Counted from the stretch's first letter, positions 45,693-54,059 are shown. The stretch: 55,810 bases of DNA from Shinella granuli (GCF_004341885.1 NZ_SLVX01000027.1:1-55810), one strand, 5' to 3'. Translations and numbers: made by a program. The notes: generated by a model not told the origin, from the sequence alone.

Positions 45693-45710
45693 CCCGGCAT
45701 AAATGCCGGG
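45693..45710. promoter_or_regulatory. 18-bp perfect palindrome upstream of trbB
   Basis: CCCGGCATAAATGCCGGG pairs over all eight bases of each arm around a central AA, about 138 bases before trbB. It is identical at 17 of 18 positions to the copy in the oriT region (24462-24479). Shared placement before both transfer promoters suggests a common regulator, most simply TraR. Confidence 0.55.
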
Positions 45711-45915
45711 TATGGAGCTTAGTGAGTCGCTTCTATCCTTGAAGACCCATTGGTGGCAGGAAGACCGAGTGGAGCCTTCAAGAGCTACTTTCCCCCTGGC
45801 ATTTCTACCGGGCCGCTTTAGCTGGGTGCCAGAACAGGAAGTCTGGCTAACTAGCGGGAATCGTGGAGAGATTCGCCTTAGTGTGTGATCAAGGAGTTGA
45901 CGAACCAACGCTTCC

Positions 45916-45936
45916 GTTAAGGTCTTGTTAACCTTA
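45916..45936. promoter_or_regulatory. Overlapping inverted repeats upstream of repA
   Basis: GTTAA-GGTCTTG-TTAAC (45916-45932) overlaps TAAGGT-CTTGTTA-ACCTTA (45918-45936). Such AT-rich repeats before repA are typical binding sites for RepA/RepB repression or partition. It does not fit the usual 16-bp parS spacing. Confidence 0.45.
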
Positions 45937-45971
45937 TTCTTCTTGCCAACCGGACAGAATCGGAGATACTG

Positions 45972-46004
45972 GCGCTAAATTCGACCAAATGATGAATTTG
46001 GCGC
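45972..46004. promoter_or_regulatory. Long imperfect palindrome before repA, probable RepA operator
   Basis: GCGCTAAATTC (45972-45982) and GAATTTGGCGC (45994-46004) pair at 10 of 11 positions around an 11-base centre, 25 bases upstream of the repA ATG. RepA with RepB represses repABC from a palindrome in this position in related plasmids. Confidence 0.6.
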
Positions 46005-46028
46005 TATTATCGTTAAGGATGAGATGGG

Positions 46029-47216
46029 ATGAGTTCGCTTCCGTCATTTGAGTTCGACGAGAAGATCTTGGCGCAAGGCGCGGAGATCTCGCGGAAGCTC
46101 GACCAACTTCGACTGGAGAAATTTCCGCCCAACGCAAAGAAGACCCTACGTCGCTTTCCGATGGCAGAAGTAGCCCACTATCTCGGCGTCAGTCCCAATA
46201 ACCTAAAACGTTTACACCTCGAGGGGAAAGGACCTGAACCCCATATCGCCTCGGGTGGCCGTCGTTTCTATTCAGCCGAGCAGATGATCGAATTGCGCGA
46301 TTATCTGGACAAAAACGGCCGTTCGGACGCGAAGAAGTACGCCCCTTTTCGCAAGGAAGGCGAGAAATTACAGGTTATTGCTGTCGTCAACTTCAAGGGA
46401 GGCTCAGGGAAGACGACGACCACGGCGCATCTTGGTCAACATCTTGCTCTGACCGGACATCGTGTGCTCGCAGTTGATCTCGATCCCCAAGCATCACTCT
46501 CTGCACTGCATGGCTTTCAGCCTGAGCTAGATCGTAATCCGTCACTTTACGATGCAATCAGGTACGATGAAAAACGACGACCGGTCGCTGACGTCATTAT
46601 GTCAACCAACTTTCCACTGTTGGACATCATACCGGCGAACCTTGAGTTGCAGGAGTATGAGTACGACACGCCTCTCTCGATGCAGACTTCGAATGAGGGA
46701 AAGCGGTTTTATACACGGCTAGGACGTGCCCTGGAGGAGGTCGATGATCGATATGATGTCGTCGTGATCGATTGCCCTCCCCAACTCGGCTTTCTGACAT
46801 TGACTGCACTTACCGCGTCGACATCGGTATTGATAACCGTCCATCCACAAATGCTCGACCTCATGTCGATGAGCCAGTTCCTGCTGATGCTAGGCAACTT
46901 CGTCAAAACGATCCGCGAAAAAGGTGCGCCAGTCAAAATGGACTGGCTGCGCTATTTGATTACGCGCTACGAACCGACTGACATTCCGCAGGCTCAGATG
47001 CTTGGTTTCATGCAATCTATGCTTGCTGAGGAAATTCTTAAAAATCCCATGCTGAAGTCAACCGCGATTTCAGATGCTGGCTTGACGAAGCAGACACTGT
47101 ACGAAGTCGAACGCGCGAAATTTAATAGGGAGACGTACGATCGAGCGATCGAATCTCTTGATGCAGTCAATTTTGAGATTCAAGCACTTATTCATCAGGC
47201 ATGGGGGCGGCTCTAA
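46029..47216 (+). CDS. repA: Plasmid partitioning ATPase RepA (ParA family)
   Basis: 395 residues. An N-terminal helix-turn-helix region (MAEVAHYLGVSPNNLKRL, about 45-62) provides autoregulation. The deviant Walker A is NFKGGSGKTTTTAHLG (near 117-132), with DLDPQASLS and VIDCPPQLG downstream. It moves plasmid copies with RepB. Codon use looks more AT-rich than in the trb genes. Confidence 0.95.
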   Translation: MSSLPSFEFDEKILAQGAEISRKLDQLRLEKFPPNAKKTLRRFPMAEVAHYLGVSPNNLKRLHLEGKGPEPHIASGGRRFYSAEQMIELRDYLDKNGRSDAKKYAPFRKEGEKLQVIAVVNFKGGSGKTTTTAHLGQHLALTGHRVLAVDLDPQASLSALHGFQPELDRNPSLYDAIRYDEKRRPVADVIMSTNFPLLDIIPANLELQEYEYDTPLSMQTSNEGKRFYTRLGRALEEVDDRYDVVVIDCPPQLGFLTLTALTASTSVLITVHPQMLDLMSMSQFLLMLGNFVKTIREKGAPVKMDWLRYLITRYEPTDIPQAQMLGFMQSMLAEEILKNPMLKSTAISDAGLTKQTLYEVERAKFNRETYDRAIESLDAVNFEIQALIHQAWGRL

Positions 47217-47288
47217 TGTTGACTGCCGTAAAAAGTAAGGAAAAACCCTTCATTATCAAGCAAGTAAGTGGGCAGACGAGGTTAAGTG

Positions 47289-48284
47289 ATGGCTCGTAAA
47301 AATCCATTCGCGAGCGTTCTTGACGACAATGATAAGCCAGCGTCGCCGTCTGCCGTGCAATACGCAGCTAGAGGCGCGTCGCGGTCTATTCTGAGTTCAC
47401 TTGATGAGATAGCGGCACGGGCTGATAAGCTTGTCGAGGGCGAAACCATCGTTGAGATTGATCCGGACCTGATCGATCCGTCGTTCGTGCGTGATCGGCG
47501 TAGCGATGATGAACAGGAGTTCAAGGAACTCCTCGATGCAATTCGCGAAGGTGGCCAGAACTCACCTATACTCGTCCGACCTCACTCACATGCCGCCGGC
47601 CGATACATGGCTGTGTTCGGTCACAGGCGACTAAAGGTTGCGAAAGTGCTCGGCCGAAAGGTGCGGGCCATAGTTAAGGATATGCAGGATAGGGAGCATA
47701 TTCTGGCGCTAGGGCACGAAAACTCCGCTCGCGCGAATGTGCCGTTTATCGAGAAAGCGCGATTTGCAGCGGATGTTGCTCGACTCCGATACGAAGAAGA
47801 TAACTCCACCATCCTGAGTGCTCTCTCGATCGATCGCACTACGCTCTCCAAAATGCTTTCGGTCGCGAGCTTACCCGAAGCAATTTTGGACGCTATCGGC
47901 GAAGCAAAGACGATTGGCAGAGATCGCTGGTACGACCTCAAACTGTTGCTCGATAATCCGGCTAACCTTGAAGTCGCCACCACGATGGTTGCTGAAGATA
48001 GTTTCACTACGGTTCCAAGTGAGGAGCGGTTTGACCTTTTAGTGCAGCGTTTGAAGGCAGCGGCATCGCGAAAAGGCGCTAGGCCGAAGCCAACGAAACG
48101 TAGTTGGGCACCGAAAGACAATTCATTAACTGCGGAGATGGTCGCGGACAGTAAGCGCTTCACTATGGCGGTGAAGTCAAAAAACTCGGACGCACGAGAA
48201 TTTGGCGAGTTTCTGTCGAGGAACCTCGATCAACTCTATGATGCGTTTCGCGAACGTACCGATATCAAAACTAAAGGAGGCTAA
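47289..48284 (+). CDS. repB: Plasmid partitioning protein RepB (ParB family)
   Basis: 331 residues from the ATG at 47289 (a GTG precedes it). The ParB core has ILVRPH, YMAVFGHRRLKVAKVLG (about 98-115) and GHENSARANVPFIEKARFA, then a helix-turn-helix (NSTILSALSIDRTTLSKML). It binds parS and partners RepA. The 72-bp repA-repB gap shows no clear parS. Confidence 0.95.
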   Translation: MARKNPFASVLDDNDKPASPSAVQYAARGASRSILSSLDEIAARADKLVEGETIVEIDPDLIDPSFVRDRRSDDEQEFKELLDAIREGGQNSPILVRPHSHAAGRYMAVFGHRRLKVAKVLGRKVRAIVKDMQDREHILALGHENSARANVPFIEKARFAADVARLRYEEDNSTILSALSIDRTTLSKMLSVASLPEAILDAIGEAKTIGRDRWYDLKLLLDNPANLEVATTMVAEDSFTTVPSEERFDLLVQRLKAAASRKGARPKPTKRSWAPKDNSLTAEMVADSKRFTMAVKSKNSDAREFGEFLSRNLDQLYDAFRERTDIKTKGG

Positions 48285-48289
48285 TCCGC

Positions 48290-48344
48290 AAAAGAAAAAG
48301 GCCCCCCGAAACAGCGTCCGGAAGACCTTCTCTGTAGTTTGGCG
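48290..48344 (-). ncRNA. Antisense ctRNA of the repABC replicon
   Basis: On the minus strand a promoter TTGACA (48374-48379) and GATTCT (48351-48356) are 17 bases apart, placing the start near 48344. An 11-bp stem with G-U pairs (48298-48308 with 48319-48329) followed by TTTTTCTTTT ends it near 48290, giving about 55 nt. In repABC plasmids this RNA pairs with the repBC mRNA and limits repC expression and copy number. Confidence 0.85.
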
Positions 48345-48446
48345 ACTTAGAGAATCTCATTTCCGCGAATCAGTGTCAAGCCCAACTCGGCCTGAGTAGT
48401 CGTTTCGGCGAGCAGGTTTCTTTTGCCTAGCGATAGGTGAAGGACA

Positions 48447-49751
48447 ATGCAGACGCATATCTCAACGACGCCCTTCGGGCGGCGAACGATGACGCTTGGC
48501 CAGATTGCAAATCAGGCAAGAGCAAAGGCGATGCCGAAAGAGGCAGTCGTCAATAAATGGCAGGTGTTTCAAAACATCCGTGAAGCCCGTGAACTGCTTG
48601 GCGCAACGGACCGCTCACTGGCGATTCTCAACGCCTTGCTGTCGTTCCACAGAGAAACAGAACTCTCGGCCGAGGGCGAACTTATCGTCTGGCCGTCGAA
48701 CGAGCAACTGATCGCCCGCGCTAACGGAGTTTCGCCAGCAACGCTTCGGCGGCATCTTGCCATTCTGGTCGAGTGTGGATTGATCATCCGGCGCGACAGC
48801 CCGAACGGCAAGCGCTTCGCGCGTCGCAGCAGGGCAGGGGAGATCGAGCAGGCTTATGGCTTCGATCTGTCGCCGATCGTCGCCCGTGCTGCTGAATTCA
48901 ATGATCTGGCAGAAGCAGTACAAGCCGAGAAGAAGGCCTTCCGCGTCGCCCGGGAGCGTTTGACGCTGCTACGGCGTGATATCGTCAAGATGATCGATGC
49001 CGGGATCGATGAGGGGGCGCCAGGGAACTGGGGCAGGGTGCTTCAGACCTATCAGGCCACCATCTCCAGACTTCCCCGCACGGCCTCGAGGCAACTCATT
49101 GAAGACATTTGCGCCGAGCTTCACGATCTGCACGCTGAAATCCGGGATGTATTGGAATCTTTCGCAAAAACCCAGAATCTGAACGCCAATGAGTCTCATT
49201 TTGAACGCCACATACAGAATTCAAACCCAGACTCCATTTCTGAATCTGAAAATAGCTGTCGAGAAAAGAAAGAAGCGAACGGCAGCGTTGCGGAAACTGA
49301 CAACGTACGCAGCCTGCCGAAACGGGATCTGCCGTTAAGCATTGTGCTGGATGCCTGCCCAAATATGCGAGATGCGGCCCAGACGGGCGAAATCCGCCAC
49401 TGGCGCGACTTTCTGGCCGCAGCGGAACTGGTGCGAACGATGCTGGGGGTCAGTCCGAGCGCTTGGGCCGCGGCTCGAGAGGCCATGGGCGAGGTTCAGG
49501 CAGCAATTGCACTGGCGGCGATCTATCAGCGAGCAGACCAGATCAACAGCGCCGGCGGCTATCTGCGCAGCCTGACCGACAAGGCGCGCGACGGGAAATT
49601 CTCGACCTGGCCGATGGTGATGGCCCTACTGCGTGCACGGCTGGACGAGGGGAAGCAGCAACAAACCCCGGAAAGCGTGACATCGGAACCCGGGGCACGA
49701 CTTGAGGTATCGGATTCACTTCTGAACAGCCTGCGAAAGCGGAAGCTGTGA
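48447..49751 (+). CDS. repC: Replication initiator RepC
   Basis: 434 residues beginning MQTHISTTPFGRRTMTLGQ, with GAAGGA upstream and a small CCTA-GCGA-TAGG hairpin (48426-48437) over the leader. It has a winged-helix N-terminal half (WPSNEQLIARANGVSPATLRRH in outline, about 75-98) and a C-terminal half ending VSDSLLNSLRKRKL. RepC initiates replication at an origin inside its own gene. Confidence 0.95.
   Translation: MQTHISTTPFGRRTMTLGQIANQARAKAMPKEAVVNKWQVFQNIREARELLGATDRSLAILNALLSFHRETELSAEGELIVWPSNEQLIARANGVSPATLRRHLAILVECGLIIRRDSPNGKRFARRSRAGEIEQAYGFDLSPIVARAAEFNDLAEAVQAEKKAFRVARERLTLLRRDIVKMIDAGIDEGAPGNWGRVLQTYQATISRLPRTASRQLIEDICAELHDLHAEIRDVLESFAKTQNLNANESHFERHIQNSNPDSISESENSCREKKEANGSVAETDNVRSLPKRDLPLSIVLDACPNMRDAAQTGEIRHWRDFLAAAELVRTMLGVSPSAWAAAREAMGEVQAAIALAAIYQRADQINSAGGYLRSLTDKARDGKFSTWPMVMALLRARLDEGKQQQTPESVTSEPGARLEVSDSLLNSLRKRKL
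49170..49290 (+). other. oriV: Probable oriV inside repC
   Basis: This stretch is markedly AT-rich compared with the rest of repC and encodes the low-complexity segment NSNPDSISESENSCREKKEA. In repABC plasmids the replication origin lies in an AT-rich part of repC. Exact limits cannot be read. Confidence 0.45.
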
Positions 49752-49765
49752 ACCCGTTACGCTCA

Positions 49766-49990
49766 TCACCTGACAGAAGACGCTGGATCAATTGGGTGGA
49801 ATTGGATGGGAGAATAGCTAGCCACAGGATGGGTCGATGTCCACGGATTGCAGAGATCGATCTCTAAGCTGCCGAAATCCAAGATGTTGCGCGTTGCAAG
49901 AGTGAGGTTGTGCGCGATTGCGGTGGCGCCGATCAAGCCATCCATTGACGACAGGCCGCGACGCTTTGAAAGGCCATCAAAGCTTCTCAA
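49766..49990 (-). pseudogene. VapC-like PIN toxin, C-terminal remnant
   Basis: The frame reads RGLSSMDGLIGATAIAHNL, then TLATRNILDFGSLEIDLCNPW, the last third of a VapC ribonuclease with its conserved Asp and the TRNxxDF motif. The N-terminal catalytic part and the antitoxin are absent, so it is a relic. About 25 extra codons follow the normal end. Confidence 0.7.
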
Positions 49991-50063
49991 GCTAGCTCGG
50001 TTCCCGAGAGCCCGACCCGAAGGATGACGCTCAAATCTTCATCATCCGCGCAATCAGGACTTG

Positions 50064-50074
50064 ATAACAGTTAT
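50064..50074. promoter_or_regulatory. Palindrome upstream of parD
   Basis: ATAAC-A-GTTAT is a perfect 11-bp palindrome, 44 bases before the parD ATG, and a likely operator for ParD autorepression. Confidence 0.4.
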
Positions 50075-50117
50075 TAAATGCCTCATTTTTAGAAGAAATC
50101 AGGAGCGAGGTGACGTC

Positions 50118-50384
50118 ATGATCAGTGCCGACCTGGGCAAACAACTGGAAAGCTACGTCAAGCAGCTTGTCGATACGGGCCGCTATGGCTCAAAGAGCGA
50201 AGTTCTGCGCGAAGGCGTCCGGCTGATTCAGGATAGAGAGACACGTCTTGCTGCGCTGGATGCTTCGATCATGCGTGGTGTTGCCGATGCTGAAGCTGGC
50301 CGAACCGCGCCGGCCGGGAAGGTCTTCGATCGACTTGAGGCCAAGTACAAGGCTATGGCTCAAGAGGCAGAACGCTCCGCATGA
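50118..50384 (+). CDS. parD: ParD-family antitoxin
   Basis: 88 residues from the ATG at 50118 (MISADLGKQLESYVKQLVDTG), preceded by AGGAGCGAGG. The ribbon-helix-helix N-terminus continues through RYGSKSEVLREGVRLIQD. The C-terminal part would wrap ParE. It overlaps parE as ATGA. Confidence 0.9.
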   Translation: MISADLGKQLESYVKQLVDTGRYGSKSEVLREGVRLIQDRETRLAALDASIMRGVADAEAGRTAPAGKVFDRLEAKYKAMAQEAERSA

Positions 50385-50677
50385 TCGTGGAACTCACGGA
50401 TGAGGCGGAAGGCGATCTGGAAAGGATCGCCGACTACATTGCACGGGACAATCCCCGGCGGGCTCTAACCTTCATTCAGGAGCTTCGGACCAGCTGCCTG
50501 GAGCTGGCAGACACGCCGGAGGGCTTCGCGTTGGTGCCTCGCTATGAACGTCACGGCATTCGCCGCAGGGTTCATGGCAGTTATCTGATTTTCTATCGCG
50601 TCCAGGGAGAGCGGATCATTGTGATCCACATCCTTCATGGCGCGACCGACTACGCGGAGGTTCTTTTCGCAAGCTAG
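50381..50677 (+). CDS. parE: ParE-family toxin
   Basis: 98 residues. LTDEAEGDLERIADYIARDNP and YLIFYRVQGERIIVIHILHGATDY are the RelE/ParE fold hallmarks. ParE toxins act on DNA gyrase. Its stop TAG is inside the CTAG flanking the IS element, which therefore inserted right at the end without removing coding sequence. Confidence 0.9.
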   Translation: MIVELTDEAEGDLERIADYIARDNPRRALTFIQELRTSCLELADTPEGFALVPRYERHGIRRRVHGSYLIFYRVQGERIIVIHILHGATDYAEVLFAS

Positions 50678-51513
50678 GCCGCAAACTCATAAACGGACTA
50701 CCGCTTTGTGACGCGTTCTGATTCAAGGCTCCTTTTTGGAGGCTTGAATGCGTCGTTACGAACTAAGCGATTTTGAATGGGGCGTGATCGAGCCTCATCT
50801 TCCCAACAAGGTTCGCGGTGTGCCGCGCGTTGACGACCGCAAGGTTCTCAACGGCATTCTGTGGCGGTTTCGGACCGGGTCGCCCTGGGCGGACGTTCCG
50901 GAACGCTATGGTCCCTATACGACATGCTACAACCGGTTCGTGCGATGGCGCAAAGCCGGGGTTTGGGATCGGCTGCTCGCGGCGGTTTCCAAGGCTTTCG
51001 ACGGCGAGATCGTCATGATCGACAGCTCCTGTGTCCGCGTCCACCAGCACGCGGCCACGGCAAAAAAGGGGGCGATGACGATGGTTGCATGGGACGTTCC
51101 CGTGGTGGGCTCACCACGAAAATCCATGCGCTTGTCGATGCCGAAGGCCGGCCGATCGATCTCGTCCTGACGGCCGGACAGGCGCATGACGGTAAGCCCG
51201 CCATCGACATGCTCGAGGTTCTCCAGCCCGATACGATCCTGCTCGCCGACCGCGCTTACGACAGTGACGCCATCCGCAGCCTTGCCGCCCAGAAGCGGGC
51301 CTGGGCCAACATCCCACCGAAGAAGAACAGAACCGGCAGCTTCTCATTCAGCCGCTGGGTCTACAAGCAACGCAATCTCGTCGAGCGATACTTCAACAAG
51401 CTAAAGCATTTCAGAGGCATAGCGACCAGATACGACCGCGACCCGCTGAACTTCCTAACCGCCATCAAACTTGCTTCCGTCCGAATATGGCTGCGCGCTT
51501 ATGAGTCTGCGGC
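50678..51513 (+). mobile_element. IS5-family insertion sequence (IS427-like), about 836 bp
   Basis: Terminal inverted repeats are GGCCGCAAACTCATAAACG at the left and GGCCGCAGACTCATAAGCG (right end, reversed), 17 of 19 identical. CTAG flanks both ends (50674-50677 and 51514-51517) as the apparent target duplication. Size, ends and a two-frame transposase fit the IS427 group. No internal truncation is seen, so it may be active. Confidence 0.8.
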
Positions 51514-51517
51514 CTAG
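50748..51517 (+). CDS. IS5-family transposase expressed by -1 frameshift
   Basis: OrfA runs 50748-51170 (MRRYELSDFEWGVIEPHLP) and OrfB 50861-51517 in the -1 frame. The slippery heptamer A_AAA_AAG at 51062-51068 joins them. DDE residues are in VMIDSSC, LADRAYDSD and RNLVERYFNKLKHFRG. The stop TAG lies in the flanking CTAG, outside the element itself. The fused product is about 256 residues. Confidence 0.82.
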
Positions 51518-51687
51518 TTCGGCCGTAGCCGCCCGAGGGGACGCTTATCTTTCGCCGGCGTCCTTGTGGGATTTCTCCTTGCGGATGACGATGCGGTCAT
51601 TAGCGTCGATGCCGGGGGTAATGACCAAGTTTAAGCTGTCGCCGTCTTCGTGACCGTAGAGCATTCTGACCTTGGTCTTGCCATAGA

Positions 51688-52617
51688 TTACACGGTCTTG
51701 CTTGGCAAAAGTCCGGATCGTTTGGCGCGATCGAGCAGGTTTTTGACCGAGGAAGGCGACCATTTTGTCCCGCCGCGCGGTGTGCGCTCATGCAGTTGCT
51801 CGAGCTGGCTGGCGATTTCACGCAATGTCAGGCCAGGATTGGATGAATGGATGCCGGCAACCAGGGTCATCAGGCGATCTTCTGGCAGGCGAGGTGGCGA
51901 TCTACGAAGCAGGGCTGCATCAGCCATGCCCTCGGCAACCATCCATTTGACCGCGCGTCGAAGACGTTCCGGTGTCCAGTCGAGGTCGCGTTGCTTCAGA
52001 ACACGGGCGATATCGTCCCAAGTGTGATCGGGCCGCATGCGCTTCACGGTTGGAAGCCACTGGTTTGCTGTTGCCTGGATGCGTGTTCCGTAGGCCGCCT
52101 TCTGCGCGGCCGTCATTTTAGCCAGCGCTTCCGGCCGGCGCTCGCGTATTCCCGGATTACCTGGCAACCGCCCTTTGGCTTTGGCAGCCTTTATCCCGGC
52201 CTTGGTGCGTTCGGAAATGAGAGAGCGCTCCAGCTGCGCCACGGCACCGAGCACCTGCAGCGAAAACATGCCTTGCGGCGTCGAGGTGTCAATGGGATCA
52301 CGCAGCGACCGGAAATGCACGCCTTTTTCAGTCAGCCCCTCAATGACCTCGAGAAGATGGCTGACGGAGCGCGCCAAGCGGTCGATCCGGACGACGGCGA
52401 GGGTATCACCGTTGCTGATGTCGCGAAGGAGCTTGGACAGAACTGGGCGCGCGCGTGAAGCACCGGATCCGTGTTCCTGGACGATAGTCTCGCAGCCGGC
52501 CGCACGCAGCTCCATTTCCTGCGCTTCGGTGGTCTGCTCGTCCGTAGACACGCGGGCGTAGCCGATAAGCCGGCCCTGTGGTTGACGGGAAGCACGATTT
52601 TGCATGTCAGCGGCCAT
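51688..52617 (-). CDS. Serine recombinase (resolvase/invertase family)
   Basis: 309 residues from the ATG at 52617; an ATG at 52605 is an alternative. The catalytic domain shows GYARVSTDEQTTEAQ (Ser 24), VVRIDRLARSVSHL and GAVAQLERSLISERT. The C-terminal part is longer than in small resolvases (LPGNPGIRERRPEALAK, then a recombinase-like helical region). It may resolve plasmid multimers or be left from a transposon. A 39-codon minus-strand frame beyond its stop has no recognised product. Confidence 0.88.
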   Translation of the reverse strand: MAADMQNRASRQPQGRLIGYARVSTDEQTTEAQEMELRAAGCETIVQEHGSGASRARPVLSKLLRDISNGDTLAVVRIDRLARSVSHLLEVIEGLTEKGVHFRSLRDPIDTSTPQGMFSLQVLGAVAQLERSLISERTKAGIKAAKAKGRLPGNPGIRERRPEALAKMTAAQKAAYGTRIQATANQWLPTVKRMRPDHTWDDIARVLKQRDLDWTPERLRRAVKWMVAEGMADAALLRRSPPRLPEDRLMTLVAGIHSSNPGLTLREIASQLEQLHERTPRGGTKWSPSSVKNLLDRAKRSGLLPSKTV

Positions 52618-52727
52618 TTGCAGCGCCTGAGAGAGTAGGGGAGGGCAATTTTCCAAATACACAAGATACGGATAAAGGATCGTTTGTAAACGTCTCTTGA
52701 GGTGCGTTTTCGAAAGGGAGGGCCCTC

Positions 52728-52751
52728 AAAAGCCCGGGAAAACGGGCTTTT
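52728..52751. terminator. Rho-independent terminator between recombinase and DUF1612 gene
   Basis: AAAAGCCCG and CGGGCTTTT form a 9-bp stem with a six-base loop and a further T, so it can work in either direction. It lies in the 281-bp gap between the two divergent genes; a CGTTT-GT-AAACG palindrome (52681-52692) near the recombinase start may be part of its site. Confidence 0.7.
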
Positions 52752-52898
52752 TCGTCGATCTGAGGTCCGGCCGACCGTGCTCTGTTCAATCTGGGAGGCC
52801 CAGCGCTTCAATATCGTATACGCGCGGAAACATTTGTCTCTATGACGGAAATGAAATGCATGATAGCTTCCGTTTAATGAATATTGCTGTGTAGAACA

Positions 52899-54011
52899 AT
52901 GACTTATACGATCGAGAGTTTGCCTCTGCAGACTTTGCTCCCGGCCATCGGAAGGGCAGAGGATCAGCTCGCGCGATTGGATGAGCAGGTCCGGCGCACT
53001 CCGGTCGGAGAGGGATTCATCGAGCGGGGCCACTTCTTCGATGCAGCGGCCAGCATGTGGGTCGGGGGAGAGCTTGTCCATGTGGAGGATCTGGTTCTCC
53101 ACGACGCGCGTATGGATGTTCGGGCGCCGACCCATGAGTTGACCATCGCTCACCGAATCCTCCGAGCACGACGACGGATCGCCGGGACCAAGCCAGCATG
53201 GGCGGTGAGCGATGCGGGGATCGGAGCACTGACCGGATATGGTTATCATGATCAGGAAGTCGGGGCAGGGGAGGGGACACCGCCCGTCGAAGAGCCGACA
53301 GACTTCGCCCGGTTGGCTGAAGACGATCCGTTTGCTCGCGAGCTCGCCAATGTCGACGCTTTACTCGAGCAGTCGCAGCGGCTCCTCGACAAGGTGTCCG
53401 GAGCCAAGGGGGGAGGCCGGGATGAACTCATTGTCGACGAACTCGTGGTTCGAGACCCCGACTGGGACGAGGTGGATCGGCTGTCTCAATGGAAGCATAT
53501 TCTACGTGACGTCGGAGATCTGCCCCCGACACTTGGCGCTGCGCTCCTCTGGGATGCCTGGGAGTCGTTGGAACCGATGCAACGCCAGCACTGGCTTGGC
53601 ACGCTGTTGGTTAGCGCGCATCTTCGCGCGCAAGGAAAGGTGGCATCCCACCTGTTCGGCTTCAATGTCGGGCTGAAGGCCGTGCCTAGGGAGCGTCGGC
53701 GTTCCGTAAACCGTCTGACCCGTCTGCTCGCCTTTCTCGACGCTATGACCGCTTCGGCCGAGAGTGGCGTAAAGGAGATCGCTCGGTTGGTACAAGCGCG
53801 CGAGCAGATGATGCGGCGTCTGAACGGCCGCCGATCGTCAAGCAGCCTGCCAACGACCATCGAGCTGGTCTTGTCACGGCCGATCGTGTCGGCGCCAATG
53901 ATCGCCAAGTCCGCCAAGGTGACGCAGCGGGCTGCCCTCAACCTCATCGGCGAACTCGGGGTGAGGGAGATGACGGGTCGTGGCCGTTACCGGGCGTGGG
54001 GCATCCTTTAG
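52899..54011 (+). CDS. DUF1612 / helix-turn-helix protein (RHE_PE00001 family)
   Basis: 370 residues from MTYTIESLPLQTLLPAIGRAE. The DUF1612 part includes GHFFDAAASMWVGGELVHVEDL and MDVRAPTHELTIAHRILRAR; the C-terminal part ends in a helix-turn-helix (SAPMIAKSAKVTQRAALNLIGELG, outline) and GRGRYRAWGIL. The family is common on rhizobial plasmids and resembles Fic-associated DNA-binding proteins; its function is unknown. Confidence 0.82.
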   Translation: MTYTIESLPLQTLLPAIGRAEDQLARLDEQVRRTPVGEGFIERGHFFDAAASMWVGGELVHVEDLVLHDARMDVRAPTHELTIAHRILRARRRIAGTKPAWAVSDAGIGALTGYGYHDQEVGAGEGTPPVEEPTDFARLAEDDPFARELANVDALLEQSQRLLDKVSGAKGGGRDELIVDELVVRDPDWDEVDRLSQWKHILRDVGDLPPTLGAALLWDAWESLEPMQRQHWLGTLLVSAHLRAQGKVASHLFGFNVGLKAVPRERRRSVNRLTRLLAFLDAMTASAESGVKEIARLVQAREQMMRRLNGRRSSSSLPTTIELVLSRPIVSAPMIAKSAKVTQRAALNLIGELGVREMTGRGRYRAWGIL

Positions 54012-54059
54012 TCGCAGTAGCGAATGTCTAGCCAGAAGGAACTCAGACTCCCACTTGCA

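Larger units (their letters stand above)
45556..46028. other. trbB-repA intergenic control region
   Basis: 473 bp between divergent trbB and repA. No convincing gene is present; a 61-codon plus-strand frame (45703-45888) has no recognisable product. It holds the 18-bp palindrome at 45693 and two palindromic clusters before repA. In Ti-type plasmids this interval carries traI and a tra box; the synthase gene is missing here. Confidence 0.6.

Noticed and set aside
45703-45888. Possible 61-residue protein between trbB and repA
   Set aside because: No ribosome-binding site or recognisable homology was seen, and its start lies inside the 18-bp palindrome, so it is treated as control-region sequence.
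47217-48446. Canonical parS (GTTNNNNGCNNNNAAC) between or after repA and repB
   Set aside because: Short inverted repeats exist but none has the required spacing and central GC.
51545-51763. 72-codon minus-strand frame after the serine recombinase
   Set aside because: The last 39 codons look plausible, but there is no start signal or homology that I can support.
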